A stretch of DNA of 64,000 nt from Akkermansia muciniphila (GTDB taxonomy: Bacteria; Verrucomicrobiota; Verrucomicrobiia; Verrucomicrobiales; Akkermansiaceae), in contig CAMCIC010000010.1 in NCBI GenBank assembly GCA_945874895.1, positions 1 through 64,000 of the forward strand. The letters are read 5' to 3'. The translations under genes and the position numbers were made by a program. Numbering within the stretch: position 1 is the first letter of the stretch; every line of letters begins with the position of its first letter. The notes below the pieces were generated by a model, which did no database searches, was not told the DNA's origin, and worked only from the letters and a program-made list of their open reading frames with translations. Positions 55,646-64,000 of the stretch are shown here, piece by piece.

Positions 55646-55674
55646 AAAAAAAGAGCGCCCCGGAAGAGGACGCT
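55646..55674 (-). terminator. Intrinsic terminator of ssb
   Basis: On the minus strand AGCGTCC pairs with GGGCGCT (one G-U pair), followed by seven T. It starts 36 bases downstream of the ssb stop codon. Confidence 0.8.
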
Positions 55675-55709
55675 ACTTTTCATTGTCTGCTCGATTGACG
55701 ATTTTTTCA

Positions 55710-56183
55710 TCAGAAAGGAATATCATCCTCTTCTTGGAACCCTGATTCATCTGCAGGCGAACCGCCCATCGATCCTGAGGAAGCCCCCCGAGAAGCTGGT
55801 AGTCCTTGGGATCCTTGGCTGCTGCTAATGCCACCGCCACCGTTGCCTTTGCCATCGGGCATAAACTGCAAATTCTCAGCCACCACTTTCAGTTTGCTGC
55901 GTTTCTGTCCCGATGCCTTGTCCTCCCATGTATCCATTTGCAGACGTCCTTCGATGAAAACGCCCCGTCCTTTGCTGAGATACTGCTGGGCGATTTCCGC
56001 CTGCCGCCCCCACAGGGTGATGTCCACAAATGTCGTTTCCTCTTGGCGTTGATTCTGCTCGTTGTTCCAAACACGATTGATCGCAACGGCAATATCGGCA
56101 ACAGCCGTTCCTTTGGGCGTATAGCGCAATTCTGGATCTCGAGTGAGATTTCCGAGCAACAAGACTTTGTTTAAGTTAGCCAT
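55710..56183 (-). CDS. ssb: Single-stranded DNA-binding protein
   Basis: 157 residues. OB-fold (about 1-108) with the family start MANLNKVLLLGNLTRDPELRY, FVDITLWGRQAEIAQQYLSKG and VFIEGRLQMDTWED. A Gly/Ser-rich linker follows, ending in the acidic tip EEDDIPF that docks partner proteins such as exonuclease I and RecO. Normal length. Lies downstream of rpsF with a 74 bp gap, the usual neighbourhood. Confidence 0.97.
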   Translation of the reverse strand: MANLNKVLLLGNLTRDPELRYTPKGTAVADIAVAINRVWNNEQNQRQEETTFVDITLWGRQAEIAQQYLSKGRGVFIEGRLQMDTWEDKASGQKRSKLKVVAENLQFMPDGKGNGGGGISSSQGSQGLPASRGASSGSMGGSPADESGFQEEDDIPF

Positions 56184-56257
56184 AATGGTGCCAGACTAGA
56201 TGTGGGAAGTGGCATGTCAATCAAAAAATGTTCATGAGAACAGTTTTTGAGATCGGA

Positions 56258-56545
56258 TTACGATTTGCGCTGAAAGTATTGCAGATGAACTTGATTGTTC
56301 AAACGAAGGCGTCCTTTGATTTTTTCAATGGAGCAGGGATCAGCGCTGAATGTGTAATTGATGTAATGGCCCGACTCCATGTGGTTCGAATTGTAGGCGA
56401 ACTTGCGACGACCAAGATCTTGCACGTCTCCGATGGTGGCGCCTTCCGCTTCCATTTCCTTCGAAACTACGCCTACGAGTTCTTCGACGCCGCCATCCGT
56501 TCCCTTGGTGTTGAGAACGACGATACCTTCATATTTCCTGCTCAT
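56258..56545 (-). CDS. rpsF: Ribosomal protein bS6
   Basis: 95 residues from the ATG at 56545 (MSRKYEGIVVLNTKG); upstream in-frame ATGs fall within pth. S6 pattern: LGRRKFAYNSNHMESGHYINYTFSADP and the closing RLRLNNQVHLQYF (quoted in parts). Small-subunit protein that binds with S18. Its start lies 17 bases inside the end of pth, so translation is coupled. The usual rpsR gene is not seen after ssb. Confidence 0.94.
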   Translation of the reverse strand: MSRKYEGIVVLNTKGTDGGVEELVGVVSKEMEAEGATIGDVQDLGRRKFAYNSNHMESGHYINYTFSADPCSIEKIKGRLRLNNQVHLQYFQRKS

Positions 56546-57134
56546 GTGACTGATTGAGTGATTGTTTGCCTGTGGTGTTGTAGAGATTTGCCGCGACAGA
56601 GATGCCACGGGAGAGAGAATCTTGCACGGCATTTGCGGCGGTGGCAAGCATGTTTTGCAAAGTTTCTTTTTCCTCGGCGCGAAACTTTCCCAAGACATGA
56701 CCGATCATCTCGCCCTTCGCCGAAGCCCCGATGCCGAGTTTGATGCGTGGAAAGACATCAGTGCCGAGATGCTCGATCAAAGAACGAATGCCGTTATGGC
56801 CGCCGTGACTGCCCTTTTCACGCAAGCGCAGACGTCCAAAATCCAGTGCCACGTCGTCGTAGACCACAAGCACCTGTTCGGGCAACCATTTGTGGAAGCG
56901 CATGACTCTGGCAACACTGCGCCCGCTGAGATTCATGAAGGTGAGCGGCTTCATGAGCAATACTCCTTGGAATTTCGATTGGGAGATGGAGCATTCCCAG
57001 CGAGGTTGCAATTTCCACTGGGAGGCGGCATCTGATGCCAAGCGATCCAGAACCATGAAGCCGACGTTATGGCGCGTTTCCTCGTATTCGCGACCTGGAT
57101 TTCCCAAGCCCACCACCATGCGTATCGCATTCAC
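56529..57134 (-). CDS. pth: Peptidyl-tRNA hydrolase
   Basis: 201 residues. Frees tRNA from dropped-off peptidyl-tRNA. The catalytic His is in REYEETRHNVGFMVLD; the Asn in KPLTFMNLSG and the Asp in LVVYDDVALDFGRLRLREKGSHGGHNGIRS are also in place. Overlaps rpsF by 17 bases and pssA by 4. rplY (bL25), often the gene before pth, is absent here and pssA takes its place. Confidence 0.96.
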   Translation of the reverse strand: MNAIRMVVGLGNPGREYEETRHNVGFMVLDRLASDAASQWKLQPRWECSISQSKFQGVLLMKPLTFMNLSGRSVARVMRFHKWLPEQVLVVYDDVALDFGRLRLREKGSHGGHNGIRSLIEHLGTDVFPRIKLGIGASAKGEMIGHVLGKFRAEEKETLQNMLATAANAVQDSLSRGISVAANLYNTTGKQSLNQSHEQEI

Positions 57135-57967
57135 TTGCCTGCTTCCTGTTCCAGTTCATCATCATCATCCCACTCGATGTCTTTCTGCCAACGCTTTGAT
57201 ATCAGGGGACGAACCAGTCCATACAACAAGTAAATGCCGAATAAGAGCACTGGTGCTTCATAACGGAATTTGACCAGCAGAACGATGGCCAGCGCGATGG
57301 CCAACACAGACCAAATCGACCCTTTCGTGCGAAAATCGATTTTTTTGAAACTGGGATAACGAACTTTGCTCATCATGAGCAGAGAAATGCCGAACATGGC
57401 GGCAGCTAAGACAAATCTCCAAGCGCCCAGATCTTTGTCGTTTTCCTCGATATTGATGATGAGAATGGTGAGGGATGCGATAAAACCAGCTGCCATAGGG
57501 ATCGGGATGCCAAGAAAATCACCCGAGTCACCAGGTTTTTTGGGCATCACAGCCAAGCAATTAAAACGGGCCAACCGCATAGCGCCGCATAACAAATACA
57601 ACAGCGCAATCCCCCAACCTACGTTGTTGGGCAGAGGAAACAATACTGCCTTTGCCATCAACATCGCCGGCGCCATACCGAAAGACACAATGTCCGCGAG
57701 CGAATCGAACTCGCGGCCAAATGGAGAATCTTGCCCCGTGATGCGAGCCATGCGACCATCAAGGAGGTCAAAAATGCAAGAACCAAAAATCAGGAGGATC
57801 GCTGTTTCGTAGTATTTTTTGGCTTCTAGGAAATTGTAAGTACCGCTTTTGGATGCTTCCATTACCCCGTAAAACACCGATAAAACAGCAAGAAATCCAC
57901 AACACAAATTTCCAGCTGTCATCAAATTCGGCAGCAGTGGGATTTTGAGTTCTTCATCGTGTTTCAT
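57131..57967 (-). CDS. pssA: CDP-diacylglycerol-serine O-phosphatidyltransferase
   Basis: 278 residues from the ATG at 57967 (MKHDEELKIPLLPNLMTAGNL), the start that fits the family; an in-frame ATG at 58027 would add 20 residues. The CDP-alcohol phosphotransferase motif is complete: DLLDGRMARITGQDSPFGREFDSLAD. About eight hydrophobic helices. Makes phosphatidylserine, the precursor of phosphatidylethanolamine. The acidic tail (EWDDDDELEQEAGK) is unusual but harmless. Its stop codon overlaps the pth start by 4 bases. Confidence 0.93.
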   Translation of the reverse strand: MKHDEELKIPLLPNLMTAGNLCCGFLAVLSVFYGVMEASKSGTYNFLEAKKYYETAILLIFGSCIFDLLDGRMARITGQDSPFGREFDSLADIVSFGMAPAMLMAKAVLFPLPNNVGWGIALLYLLCGAMRLARFNCLAVMPKKPGDSGDFLGIPIPMAAGFIASLTILIINIEENDKDLGAWRFVLAAAMFGISLLMMSKVRYPSFKKIDFRTKGSIWSVLAIALAIVLLVKFRYEAPVLLFGIYLLYGLVRPLISKRWQKDIEWDDDDELEQEAGK

Positions 57968-58050
57968 CGTCGCGACAGAAAATGGCATATTTATTTGCAG
58001 AGAAACAGTGGAATTTTCCAATTTCACGTCTATGATGATCGCGCCCGCAC

Positions 58051-58593
58051 ATGACGATCACACCGGACACCACCATGGGTTTCATCATGGACCAAATACC
58101 AGGCGCGCGCCGTGCGCTCTTCGCGCGTTATCACCTAGGCGGCTGTCAGTCCTGTGGATTTTCCCCTAACGAAACATTGAAGGCCTTGTGCGCTCGCAAT
58201 GGTGACATCGACACGGATGAAATGATTCAGCACTTGATCGCCGCCCACGAGCATGACAACTCGGTGTTGCTCACACCATCAGAAGCAAAGGACAGGCTCT
58301 CTGGTCCTACGCCGCCTATCCTTCTCGATTGCCGCACCCGTGAAGAGCATGATGCGGTCACGATCCCGCAGAGCAGGTTGTTGACTCAGGAATTGCAACA
58401 GCAATTGTTTTCCGAAAACCCGCAGCAGGAAATCATTCTTTTCGATCATCAAGGCAAACACGCGCTCGATACCTGCGCTTGGTTCCATGGCCACGGCATG
58501 AAGAACACCTACGTCATGCGCGGCGGCATTGATGCGTGGTCACTTGAAATCGATCCATCCCTCCCCCGCTACCAACTCGAAATACCAACATGA
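58051..58593 (+). CDS. DUF1858-like plus rhodanese-like protein lacking the catalytic Cys
   Basis: 180 residues. The N-terminal part (about 1-70) has GGCQSCGFSPNETL, the CxxC-containing pattern of the DUF1858/ScdA-N group linked to iron-sulfur handling. The C-terminal part (about 72-178) is a rhodanese fold: ILLDCRTREEHDAVTIPQS and GMKNTYVMRGGIDAWSLE. Its active loop, normally CxxGxR, reads Asp132-His-Gln-Gly-Lys-His, so sulfur transfer by the classical mechanism is not expected. It may bind or sense rather than catalyse. Overlaps the nitroreductase start by 4 bases. Confidence 0.75.
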   Translation: MTITPDTTMGFIMDQIPGARRALFARYHLGGCQSCGFSPNETLKALCARNGDIDTDEMIQHLIAAHEHDNSVLLTPSEAKDRLSGPTPPILLDCRTREEHDAVTIPQSRLLTQELQQQLFSENPQQEIILFDHQGKHALDTCAWFHGHGMKNTYVMRGGIDAWSLEIDPSLPRYQLEIPT

Positions 58594-59237
58594 ATCCCAT
58601 CACCACCCAAGACCTCCATCAAGCACTCACATGGCGCTACGCAACCAAAGTGTTCGATGCCAGCAAAAAAATTGATCCAACGAAACTTGAAACTCTGCTT
58701 GAGTCCCTGCGCTTGAGCCCCTCATCGTTCGGCCTTCAACCATGGAAATTTTTCTTGATCGAAAACGCCGAGACGCGTCAACAACTGCGCGCTCAATCTT
58801 GGAATCAACCACAAGTTACAGATGCCTCTCATCTCGTTGTCTTGTGTGCGAAAGAGTCAGTCTCCACTGAGGACATTGATGAATGGATCAAGTGCCTAGC
58901 CATCACGCAGGGAACTCCGATCGATCAACTCGCGCCACTGCAGGGAATGATTCAACAGTTCACGGGTTCCATGTCAGCCGCTGACATGCAAAACTGGAAC
59001 ACTCGGCAGGTTTATCTCGCTCTGGGTCAATTGATGACATCGGCAGCGCTGTTGGGAATCGATACATGCCCACTGGAAGGCATCTCTGCTACAGCCTACG
59101 ATCAAATACTGGGACTGGAAACATCGGGTTACCGCACGCGTGTGGCCTGTGCTCTGGGATACCGCAGCGATCAAGACAAATATGCAAGCGCTCCCAAGGC
59201 CCGTTTCCCCCTCGATCGAGTCGTGACTCGCTTGTGA
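58590..59237 (+). CDS. Nitroreductase-family NAD(P)H oxidoreductase
   Basis: 215 residues. FMN-binding start ALTWRYATKVFDASKKI (conserved R and K for FMN), SPSSFGLQPWKFFLIEN, DASHLVVLCAK, the NWNTRQVYLALGQLM helix and PLEGISATAYDQILGL. This is the NfsB/YfkO-type pattern: a homodimer reducing quinones, nitro compounds or similar acceptors. Co-transcribed with the rhodanese-like gene. Confidence 0.92.
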   Translation: MNPITTQDLHQALTWRYATKVFDASKKIDPTKLETLLESLRLSPSSFGLQPWKFFLIENAETRQQLRAQSWNQPQVTDASHLVVLCAKESVSTEDIDEWIKCLAITQGTPIDQLAPLQGMIQQFTGSMSAADMQNWNTRQVYLALGQLMTSAALLGIDTCPLEGISATAYDQILGLETSGYRTRVACALGYRSDQDKYASAPKARFPLDRVVTRL

Positions 59238-59256
59238 TGGAGGCCTTACGACAAAG

Positions 59257-60207
59257 TTGCCCATTTTTGTTGCGCTTACCTTGTCGTTCCCCTATCGCCT
59301 TGCTGTGAAAGTTCCATCCACAGAAGCGGTCTCGGCACGTGGCATTGCCTCAGCCCTGACCGCTTTCTTTTTATGGGGGATCCTGCCTTTGTATTGGAAA
59401 GCGCTGGGGGCATATCCATCATCCCTCATCATTGCTCACCGCACCATTTGGGCGCTGGTTGTCTTGTGGAGCATCCTACTCTGGCAGCGAAAAAGTCGGG
59501 AAACTCTGCGATATCTCACCAATCCGCGCATCGTCATCTGGCATGCGCTTTCTGGCCTGTTGCTCGGCGGCAATTGGTTGCTGTATGTTTGGTCCACTTT
59601 GCATGATCGCATCATCGAGGCCGCACTGGGATACTATCTCAATCCCTTCTTTAACATGTTGTTCGGTTATTGGTTGTTTGCCGAGCGTCAAAACCGACTC
59701 CAACAAATCTCGATCGGTATCGCACTCGCGGGTGTGGCGATTCAATTTCGTGGCAGCCATGGATTTCCTTGGATTGCGCTGGCATTAGCATTGAGCTTTT
59801 CTCTTTACGCCGTCGTCAGAAAACGATCACCTCTCGGATCCCTGCCGGGTCTGGGTCTAGAAACGCTTCTGCTCTCACCGCTTGCACTCGGATGGCTGAG
59901 CATAAGTTCCCCATCATTGCTGCAAACCTTGCACACGGCGAATGGCATGACGTGGTTGCTGATGAGCACAGGAATCGCGACGGCTGCCCCGCTGTTACTC
60001 TTCGGTCATGCCGCCCGCACCATTTCCCTCACCACTCTGGGAGTCTTACAATTTCTCGGTCCCACACTGCAGTTTCTCATCGGTTGGCTGATGTATCGAG
60101 AAACCATGAGCTTGGAACGAACCATCTCATTCTTTCTAATCTGGCTCGCCATCGCGTTGTATGGTTTTTCGATCAGACAAAGAACGCCAGATCTCGTTTC
60201 ACAGTAA
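59257..60207 (+). CDS. rarD: RarD/EamA-family transporter
   Basis: 316 residues with about ten transmembrane helices. RarD-type sequence: ASALTAFFLWGILPLYWKAL, IIAHRTIWALVVL, LGGNWLLYVWSTLHDRIIEAALGYYLNPFFNMLFGYWLF (quoted in part) and SFSLYAVVRKRSPLGSLPGL. The start is uncertain: TTG at 59257 has GGAGG 13 bases upstream, and a GTG at 59305 is an alternative; no in-frame ATG exists near the N-terminus. The substrate is unknown. Confidence 0.87.
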   Translation: MPIFVALTLSFPYRLAVKVPSTEAVSARGIASALTAFFLWGILPLYWKALGAYPSSLIIAHRTIWALVVLWSILLWQRKSRETLRYLTNPRIVIWHALSGLLLGGNWLLYVWSTLHDRIIEAALGYYLNPFFNMLFGYWLFAERQNRLQQISIGIALAGVAIQFRGSHGFPWIALALALSFSLYAVVRKRSPLGSLPGLGLETLLLSPLALGWLSISSPSLLQTLHTANGMTWLLMSTGIATAAPLLLFGHAARTISLTTLGVLQFLGPTLQFLIGWLMYRETMSLERTISFFLIWLAIALYGFSIRQRTPDLVSQ

Positions 60208-60395
60208 ATCTCCCATCGGTGGAGAAAGCCTTCACCGAGGCTGCCATGCTGTGCAACGGGATTCCTCCTTCAGAAAATGAACTGAATGTGCGTGGCGTAG
60301 ATCGGGCAACATTCGATGCACCATGGCAACAGAGTCACCATCAGCGGCATCATGCAGAGAACTGCCATGAACTGATTTTTGAACGATTTGTCGGG

Positions 60396-60424
60396 TTGAC
60401 AGATTGGGGTCGATGGATTAATTT
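60396..60424 (+). promoter_or_regulatory. Promoter of the cytochrome c gene
   Basis: A perfect TTGACA (60396-60401), a 17-base spacer and TAATTT (60419-60424), 32 bases before the start codon. Confidence 0.7.
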
Positions 60425-60456
60425 ACGCCCGCCTCGATCAGGGCATTCTAACGATC

Positions 60457-60924
60457 ATGAAACTCGCTACTTACATCGCTCTTGCCCTTGCGGCACCCGT
60501 TCTCGCCATGGCTGACGAAGCCGCAAAAGCCAAATTGATGGAAGCCGGCAAGGCCAGCTTCATGACATGCGCCGCTTGCCACGGAATGGACGGACAAGGT
60601 GTCGCTGCCGGTCCAAAAAAAATGGCTCCCTCCTTGTCTGGATCAAAGATTGTCAATGGTGATCCTTCGATTTTCGCTCTCGTTGTTCACAACGGCATCG
60701 CAAAGGAAGGCCAAGATTATCTCGGCATGATGGCGCCGCTCGGAGCAGCTCTGGATGATGAGAAACTCGCCTCCGTGATGACATATGTCCGCAACTCATT
60801 CAATAACACTGCATCTGTCGTCACAGCTGCGGATGTAAAAAAATACCGCGAGCAATACAAAGACATTGTCGGCCCCGTTACGCGCGCCAAGCTTGATGAA
60901 CTTGCCAAAGCAGCGAAGAAATAA
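60457..60924 (+). CDS. Class I c-type cytochrome
   Basis: 155 residues with a signal peptide (MKLATYIALALAAPVLAMA). A single heme site Cys38-Ala-Ala-Cys41-His42, GMDGQG after it, and a probable axial Met in YLGMMAPLG (about 88-93). The cytochrome fold covers about 27-115. The C-terminal helix-rich part (YREQYKDIVGPVTRAKLDELAKAAKK, in pieces) is extra. Periplasmic electron carrier. It has its own promoter and terminator, so it is a one-gene unit. Confidence 0.93.
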   Translation: MKLATYIALALAAPVLAMADEAAKAKLMEAGKASFMTCAACHGMDGQGVAAGPKKMAPSLSGSKIVNGDPSIFALVVHNGIAKEGQDYLGMMAPLGAALDDEKLASVMTYVRNSFNNTASVVTAADVKKYREQYKDIVGPVTRAKLDELAKAAKK

Positions 60925-60948
60925 ACGCGCCCACCTTGCCGCAATCAT

Positions 60949-60979
60949 ACGCCGCCGGGGTTTCCCTTGCGGCGTTTTT
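60949..60979 (+). terminator. Intrinsic terminator of the cytochrome c gene
   Basis: Stem ACGCCGC/GCGGCGT with a 13-base loop and five T (with a C following), 24 bases after the stop codon. Confidence 0.85.
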
Positions 60980-61153
60980 CTTGTCTTTTGCTTTCTTGAC
61001 CCGAAGCACCGAAGCATTACCATGGTGGCATGAAGCGAAAATCATTTCCCGAGAAAAGTGCTACATCACTCGCAACAGCAAATGAATCGTGAATTTCGAT
61101 GATTCGACTCAATCGATGCATCGTAAAATAGCAACCCATTGGCTCAGCCTTAC

Positions 61154-62050
61154 ATGAAACCGAATTCAGGACCCGATCACGACCTATGTCATACTTGCCA
61201 TCACAGGGCGGTCGCGGCCTCATCTCGCGTCCGACTCCCCTTGAGATCGCGAGTGTGGAAAGGTCAGACAGGAGAATTTGCCGGTGCTGGCACGGGTTCA
61301 TCACTCGATTTCCAAGACCATCGCCTCTACGTTCCCGGGGATGATCCACGCCATATCAACTGGCAAGCATACGCCCGCACGGGATCCTATTCGATGAAAT
61401 TGTATCGTGAAGAAGTGAGACCTGTCGTTGACCTGATCCTCGATGTTTCTGGATCCATGTTCTTTGACCCTCAAAAATCCGAACGCGTCTGTGATCTGTT
61501 CTACCTGTGTGTCGAGTCCGCACACCGCTGCGGTGCATCCCTGCAAGTTCATCTCGTTAATGGTGATGCCACACGATACGTTCCCTACGAAGCCATCATC
61601 ACCCACCAATGGCGCGAACTCATCGAGCCATGCCAGAGCAGCAACCCGAACCTTCCGCCTCACGTCCATCTCATCAGTCTTCGCGCCAATGCCATTCGAG
61701 TATTGATCTCCGATCTCTTATTCCCGGGAGAACCCGAGCCCGTCCTACGGCCCTTACAACAACGCCAAGGTTCTGGCATCCTGCTGGTCCCTTACCTACC
61801 AACGGAAATGAACCCGGAATGGAGCGGAAATTACGAAATGATCGATGCCGAAAGTTCCTCGCATCACCCGCATCGCATCGAGCCCAATACGTTAAAGCGC
61901 TACAAAGAATCCTACATTCAGCATTTTTCTCTCTGGAAACAGGCATCACTTCGGCAACAGGTGATCATGGCCCGCGTGCCGAGCGTCACCGAATTGCAGA
62001 AAGCACTGCATGCGGAAGCCCTCCTCGTTGGTGCTTTGGAGACCTGCTGA
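61154..62050 (+). CDS. Stand-alone DUF58 domain protein
   Basis: 298 residues from the ATG at 61154. Unlike the copy at 25410-26717 it has no transmembrane helices and is almost only the DUF58/vWA part: SSLDFQDHRLYVPGDDPRHINWQAYARTG (the R-x-Y-x-x-G-D...I-x-W signature) and LILDVSGSMFF, a true MIDAS-like DxSxS. No MoxR gene is adjacent; the MoxR at 26719 is 34 kb away. It might serve that ATPase or another outside the window. No ribosome site. secA follows after 91 bases. Confidence 0.85.
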   Translation: MKPNSGPDHDLCHTCHHRAVAASSRVRLPLRSRVWKGQTGEFAGAGTGSSLDFQDHRLYVPGDDPRHINWQAYARTGSYSMKLYREEVRPVVDLILDVSGSMFFDPQKSERVCDLFYLCVESAHRCGASLQVHLVNGDATRYVPYEAIITHQWRELIEPCQSSNPNLPPHVHLISLRANAIRVLISDLLFPGEPEPVLRPLQQRQGSGILLVPYLPTEMNPEWSGNYEMIDAESSSHHPHRIEPNTLKRYKESYIQHFSLWKQASLRQQVIMARVPSVTELQKALHAEALLVGALETC

Positions 62051-62141
62051 GAGACCCCAGTTCGATCGAATAAATCCTTGCATTCAAGGAAATACGCCTT
62101 TATGAGTGCGTCCGCTTTCCTCTGTATTTTCTCGCAATTTT

Positions 62142-64000
62142 ATGATCAAATGGATTCTTCAAAAAATCGTTGGCAGCAAAAACCAACGGGAAATTCGCCG
62201 CATACGTCCGCTTGTGGCGCGCATCAACGAGATAGAAGAAGCCCTGCAGCGCGAGCCAGAGGAAAAACTGCGCGAACTCACGAATCAATGGCGCAGTCAT
62301 CTCGCGCGTTACCACGAACTCCAAGCACCGCCAAAGCCCCAGCTCTATCGCATGGGTGATGAAGAATTGCTCCAGGTAGCGCGATCGATCGAGACCCGCT
62401 TCTCCCGTTTGCGCGATGAATTCCCCCAACTCCCCGCTCGCATTGAAGCCCACGCCGATTCGATCGAAGCAGCAAAAGAAGCCTTTCGTGAGATCGAGCC
62501 GTCATTCCGGGAGCGTCGTGCCAAGTATCTCGAGCAAATCCTCCCCGAGGCCTATGCCGTTGTCAAAAATGGCGCGCGCCGTATGTGCGGCAGGCAGATT
62601 TCCGTATGCGACCAGTTCCTGACCTGGGAAATGGTTCACTTCGATGTCCAGCTCATCGGAGGTATCGCCCTTCATCGCGGCATGATCGCAGAAATGCAAA
62701 CTGGCGAAGGAAAAACCTTGGTGGCTACCTTACCCGTCTACCTCAATGCTCTCACCGGTCTGGGGGTTCATATCGTGACGGTCAACGATTACCTCGCGCG
62801 ACGTGACTCAGAATGGATGGGGGCACTCTACAAGTTCCTCGGACTCACCGTCGGATGCATCCAGAACCAGATGTATTCCCAAGACCGTCTCGACCAATAC
62901 CTTTGCGATATCACCTACGGTACAAACTCAGAATTTGGTTTTGACTACTTGCGTGACAATGGCATGGCGACGTCGAGCGATGAACAGGTGCAGCGCGTGC
63001 ATTATCTCGCTGTCATCGATGAAGTGGACTCGATTCTCATCGATGAAGCACGCACTCCGCTGATCATTTCTGGTCCCGCCACCGTATCGTCTCATCAATA
63101 CGACACCTACAAGCCGCTGATCGAGCGACTTGTCAAAAAACAGACCGAAATGTGCAACGATCTCGCCGCCGAAGCGAAAGCAAAGCTCGAGGCTGGCGAC
63201 ACGGAGGGAGCAGGTCAGGCCTTGTTCAAACTCAAACTCGGTCAACCACGAAATCGTCAGTTTATGCGACTGATGGAAGAACCGGAAAACCGCAGACTTC
63301 TCGAAAAAACCGAGCTTTCTTTCTATCAAGATGCACAAAAGCGCGAGTTGTTTGCGATCAAAGAAGAACTCTATTTCACCATCGACGAAAAAGCACATGA
63401 TGCGGATTTGATGGAAATGGGGCGCAACTTTCTCTCTCCGAATGACCCAGAGGCATTTGTGCTCCCCGACCTAGGTCAGGCCTATGGCGAAATCGACGCC
63501 GATCTCACCCTCTCCAATGAGGAGCGCTTTGCTCGCAAAGAGGCCCTGCAAACGCGACTCGACCAGCAAGGCGAAAAAATGCACAACATTTCTCAATTGC
63601 TCAAAGCCTACTGCATCTACGAAAAAGATGTGCAATACGTTGTCTCAGATGGCAAAGTGGTGATTGTAGATGAAAATACGGGGCGTGAGATGCCCGGCCG
63701 TCGGTGGTCCGATGGTTTGCACCAAGCGGTAGAAGCCAAAGAAGGCTGTGTCATTGAGCGCGAGACTCAAACCTATGCCACGATTACCATCCAGAATTAT
63801 TTCCGTCTCTATGAGAAACTGGCAGGGATGACGGGAACGGCGGAGACGGAAGCCGCGGAGTTTTCTGATATTTACAAACTCGACGTTCTGCCCATCCCGA
63901 CCAACCAACAGAACAAGCGCATCGATCTCAATGACCAGGTTTTCAAAACACGCCGTGAAAAATTCAATGCGGTCGTGAAAAAAATCGAGGAAGCACACGC
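62142..64000 (+). CDS. secA: Preprotein translocase ATPase SecA (N-terminal part, cut by window edge)
   Basis: About 619 residues are visible and the frame is still open at the edge. It starts [21 protein letters not shown]. Nucleotide-binding fold 1 has [20 protein letters not shown] (Walker A GEGKT), [31 protein letters not shown]-type sequence and the [20 protein letters not shown] Walker B block. The cross-linking domain follows, then [27 protein letters not shown]. SecA drives protein export through SecYEG. An insertion-like charged stretch (about 325-375) inside the substrate-binding region is common in this phylum's relatives as far as I can judge, but unverified. Confidence 0.96.
   Translation, partial: MIKWILQKIVGSKNQREIRRIRPLVARINEIEEALQREPEEKLRELTNQWRSHLARYHELQAPPKPQLYRMGDEELLQVARSIETRFSRLRDEFPQLPARIEAHADSIEAAKEAFREIEPSFRERRAKYLEQILPEAYAVVKNGARRMCGRQISVCDQFLTWEMVHFDVQLIGGIALHRGMIAEMQTGEGKTLVATLPVYLNALTGLGVHIVTVNDYLARRDSEWMGALYKFLGLTVGCIQNQMYSQDRLDQYLCDITYGTNSEFGFDYLRDNGMATSSDEQVQRVHYLAVIDEVDSILIDEARTPLIISGPATVSSHQYDTYKPLIERLVKKQTEMCNDLAAEAKAKLEAGDTEGAGQALFKLKLGQPRNRQFMRLMEEPENRRLLEKTELSFYQDAQKRELFAIKEELYFTIDEKAHDADLMEMGRNFLSPNDPEAFVLPDLGQAYGEIDADLTLSNEERFARKEALQTRLDQQGEKMHNISQLLKAYCIYEKDVQYVVSDGKVVIVDENTGREMPGRRWSDGLHQAVEAKEGCVIERETQTYATITIQNYFRLYEKLAGMTGTAETEAAEFSDIYKLDVLPIPTNQQNKRIDLNDQVFKTRREKFNAVVKKIEEAH

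Noticed and set aside
60208-60456. Small gene in the gap before the cytochrome c gene
   Set aside because: Open frames here are remnants of other frames; the stretch holds a good promoter instead.

Overview
The window looks like chromosomal DNA from a Gram-negative member of the Verrucomicrobia, roughly half G+C. The pointers are lpxB (lipid A synthesis), a 1359-residue secreted protein with autotransporter-associated beta-strand repeats and the C-terminal 'DPDQDGISNLVEY' style common in that phylum, a DUF5722-like glycosidase, and a MoxR/DUF58/DUF4350/DUF4129/SpoIIM operon. This is inference from gene content, because no rRNA gene is present. Many housekeeping genes have no visible Shine-Dalgarno sequence. 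I see no tRNA, rRNA or CRISPR array.

Left edge (1-1.5 kb): the end of an IS3-family insertion sequence, followed by a small array of promoterless cassettes, all read on the minus strand. The cassettes encode a lipoprotein and two small membrane proteins. They are separated by ~127-129 bp imperfect palindromes bounded by GCCGAAC/GTTCGGC-type cores, which have the architecture of integron attC sites. No integrase gene lies in the window, so this is either part of an integron that extends leftwards or an attC cluster without an integrase. The IS appears to sit inside the third attC-like site. The array lies directly downstream of dnaA.

1.8-9.5 kb: dnaA with an A/T-rich upstream region, a secreted GH16 enzyme, a minus-strand leuC-leuD-rpe-corA run, and a divergent transaldolase. 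9.6-18.1 kb: a two-component pair (a membrane kinase with a large OB-like ectodomain and a NarL/LuxR-type regulator), then the giant beta-strand-repeat protein and a secreted TIM-barrel-like protein. 18.3-25.4 kb: lepA, argH with a trailing small membrane protein, a RibD-like reductase, lpxB with a His-rich small lipoprotein behind it, a YfgM-like protein and a bactofilin.

25.4-31.2 kb: a tightly overlapping minus-strand operon SpoIIM-DUF4129-DUF4350-MoxR-DUF58. 31.3-38.8 kb: mixed metabolism (SanA-like protein, lipid kinase, SDR, YjbQ, quinone reductase, lipoprotein hydrolase, M42 peptidase, PPK2). 38.9-43.8 kb: tig-clpP, then the conserved rpmH-rnpA-yidD-yidC cluster behind a good promoter. 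43.9-54.1 kb: DUF5722-like protein, TRIC-like channel, tex, ispD, M16 peptidase, a zinc-ribbon membrane protein and a class A penicillin-binding protein whose transpeptidase catalytic residues are missing.

54.1-64 kb: midA-like methyltransferase, a ~400 nt gene-free but hairpin-rich stretch ending in a minus-strand terminator (candidate structured RNA), ssb, rpsF, pth, pssA, a rhodanese-like protein lacking its cysteine, a nitroreductase, rarD, a cytochrome c with clear promoter and terminator, a second DUF58 gene, and the start of secA running off the right edge.
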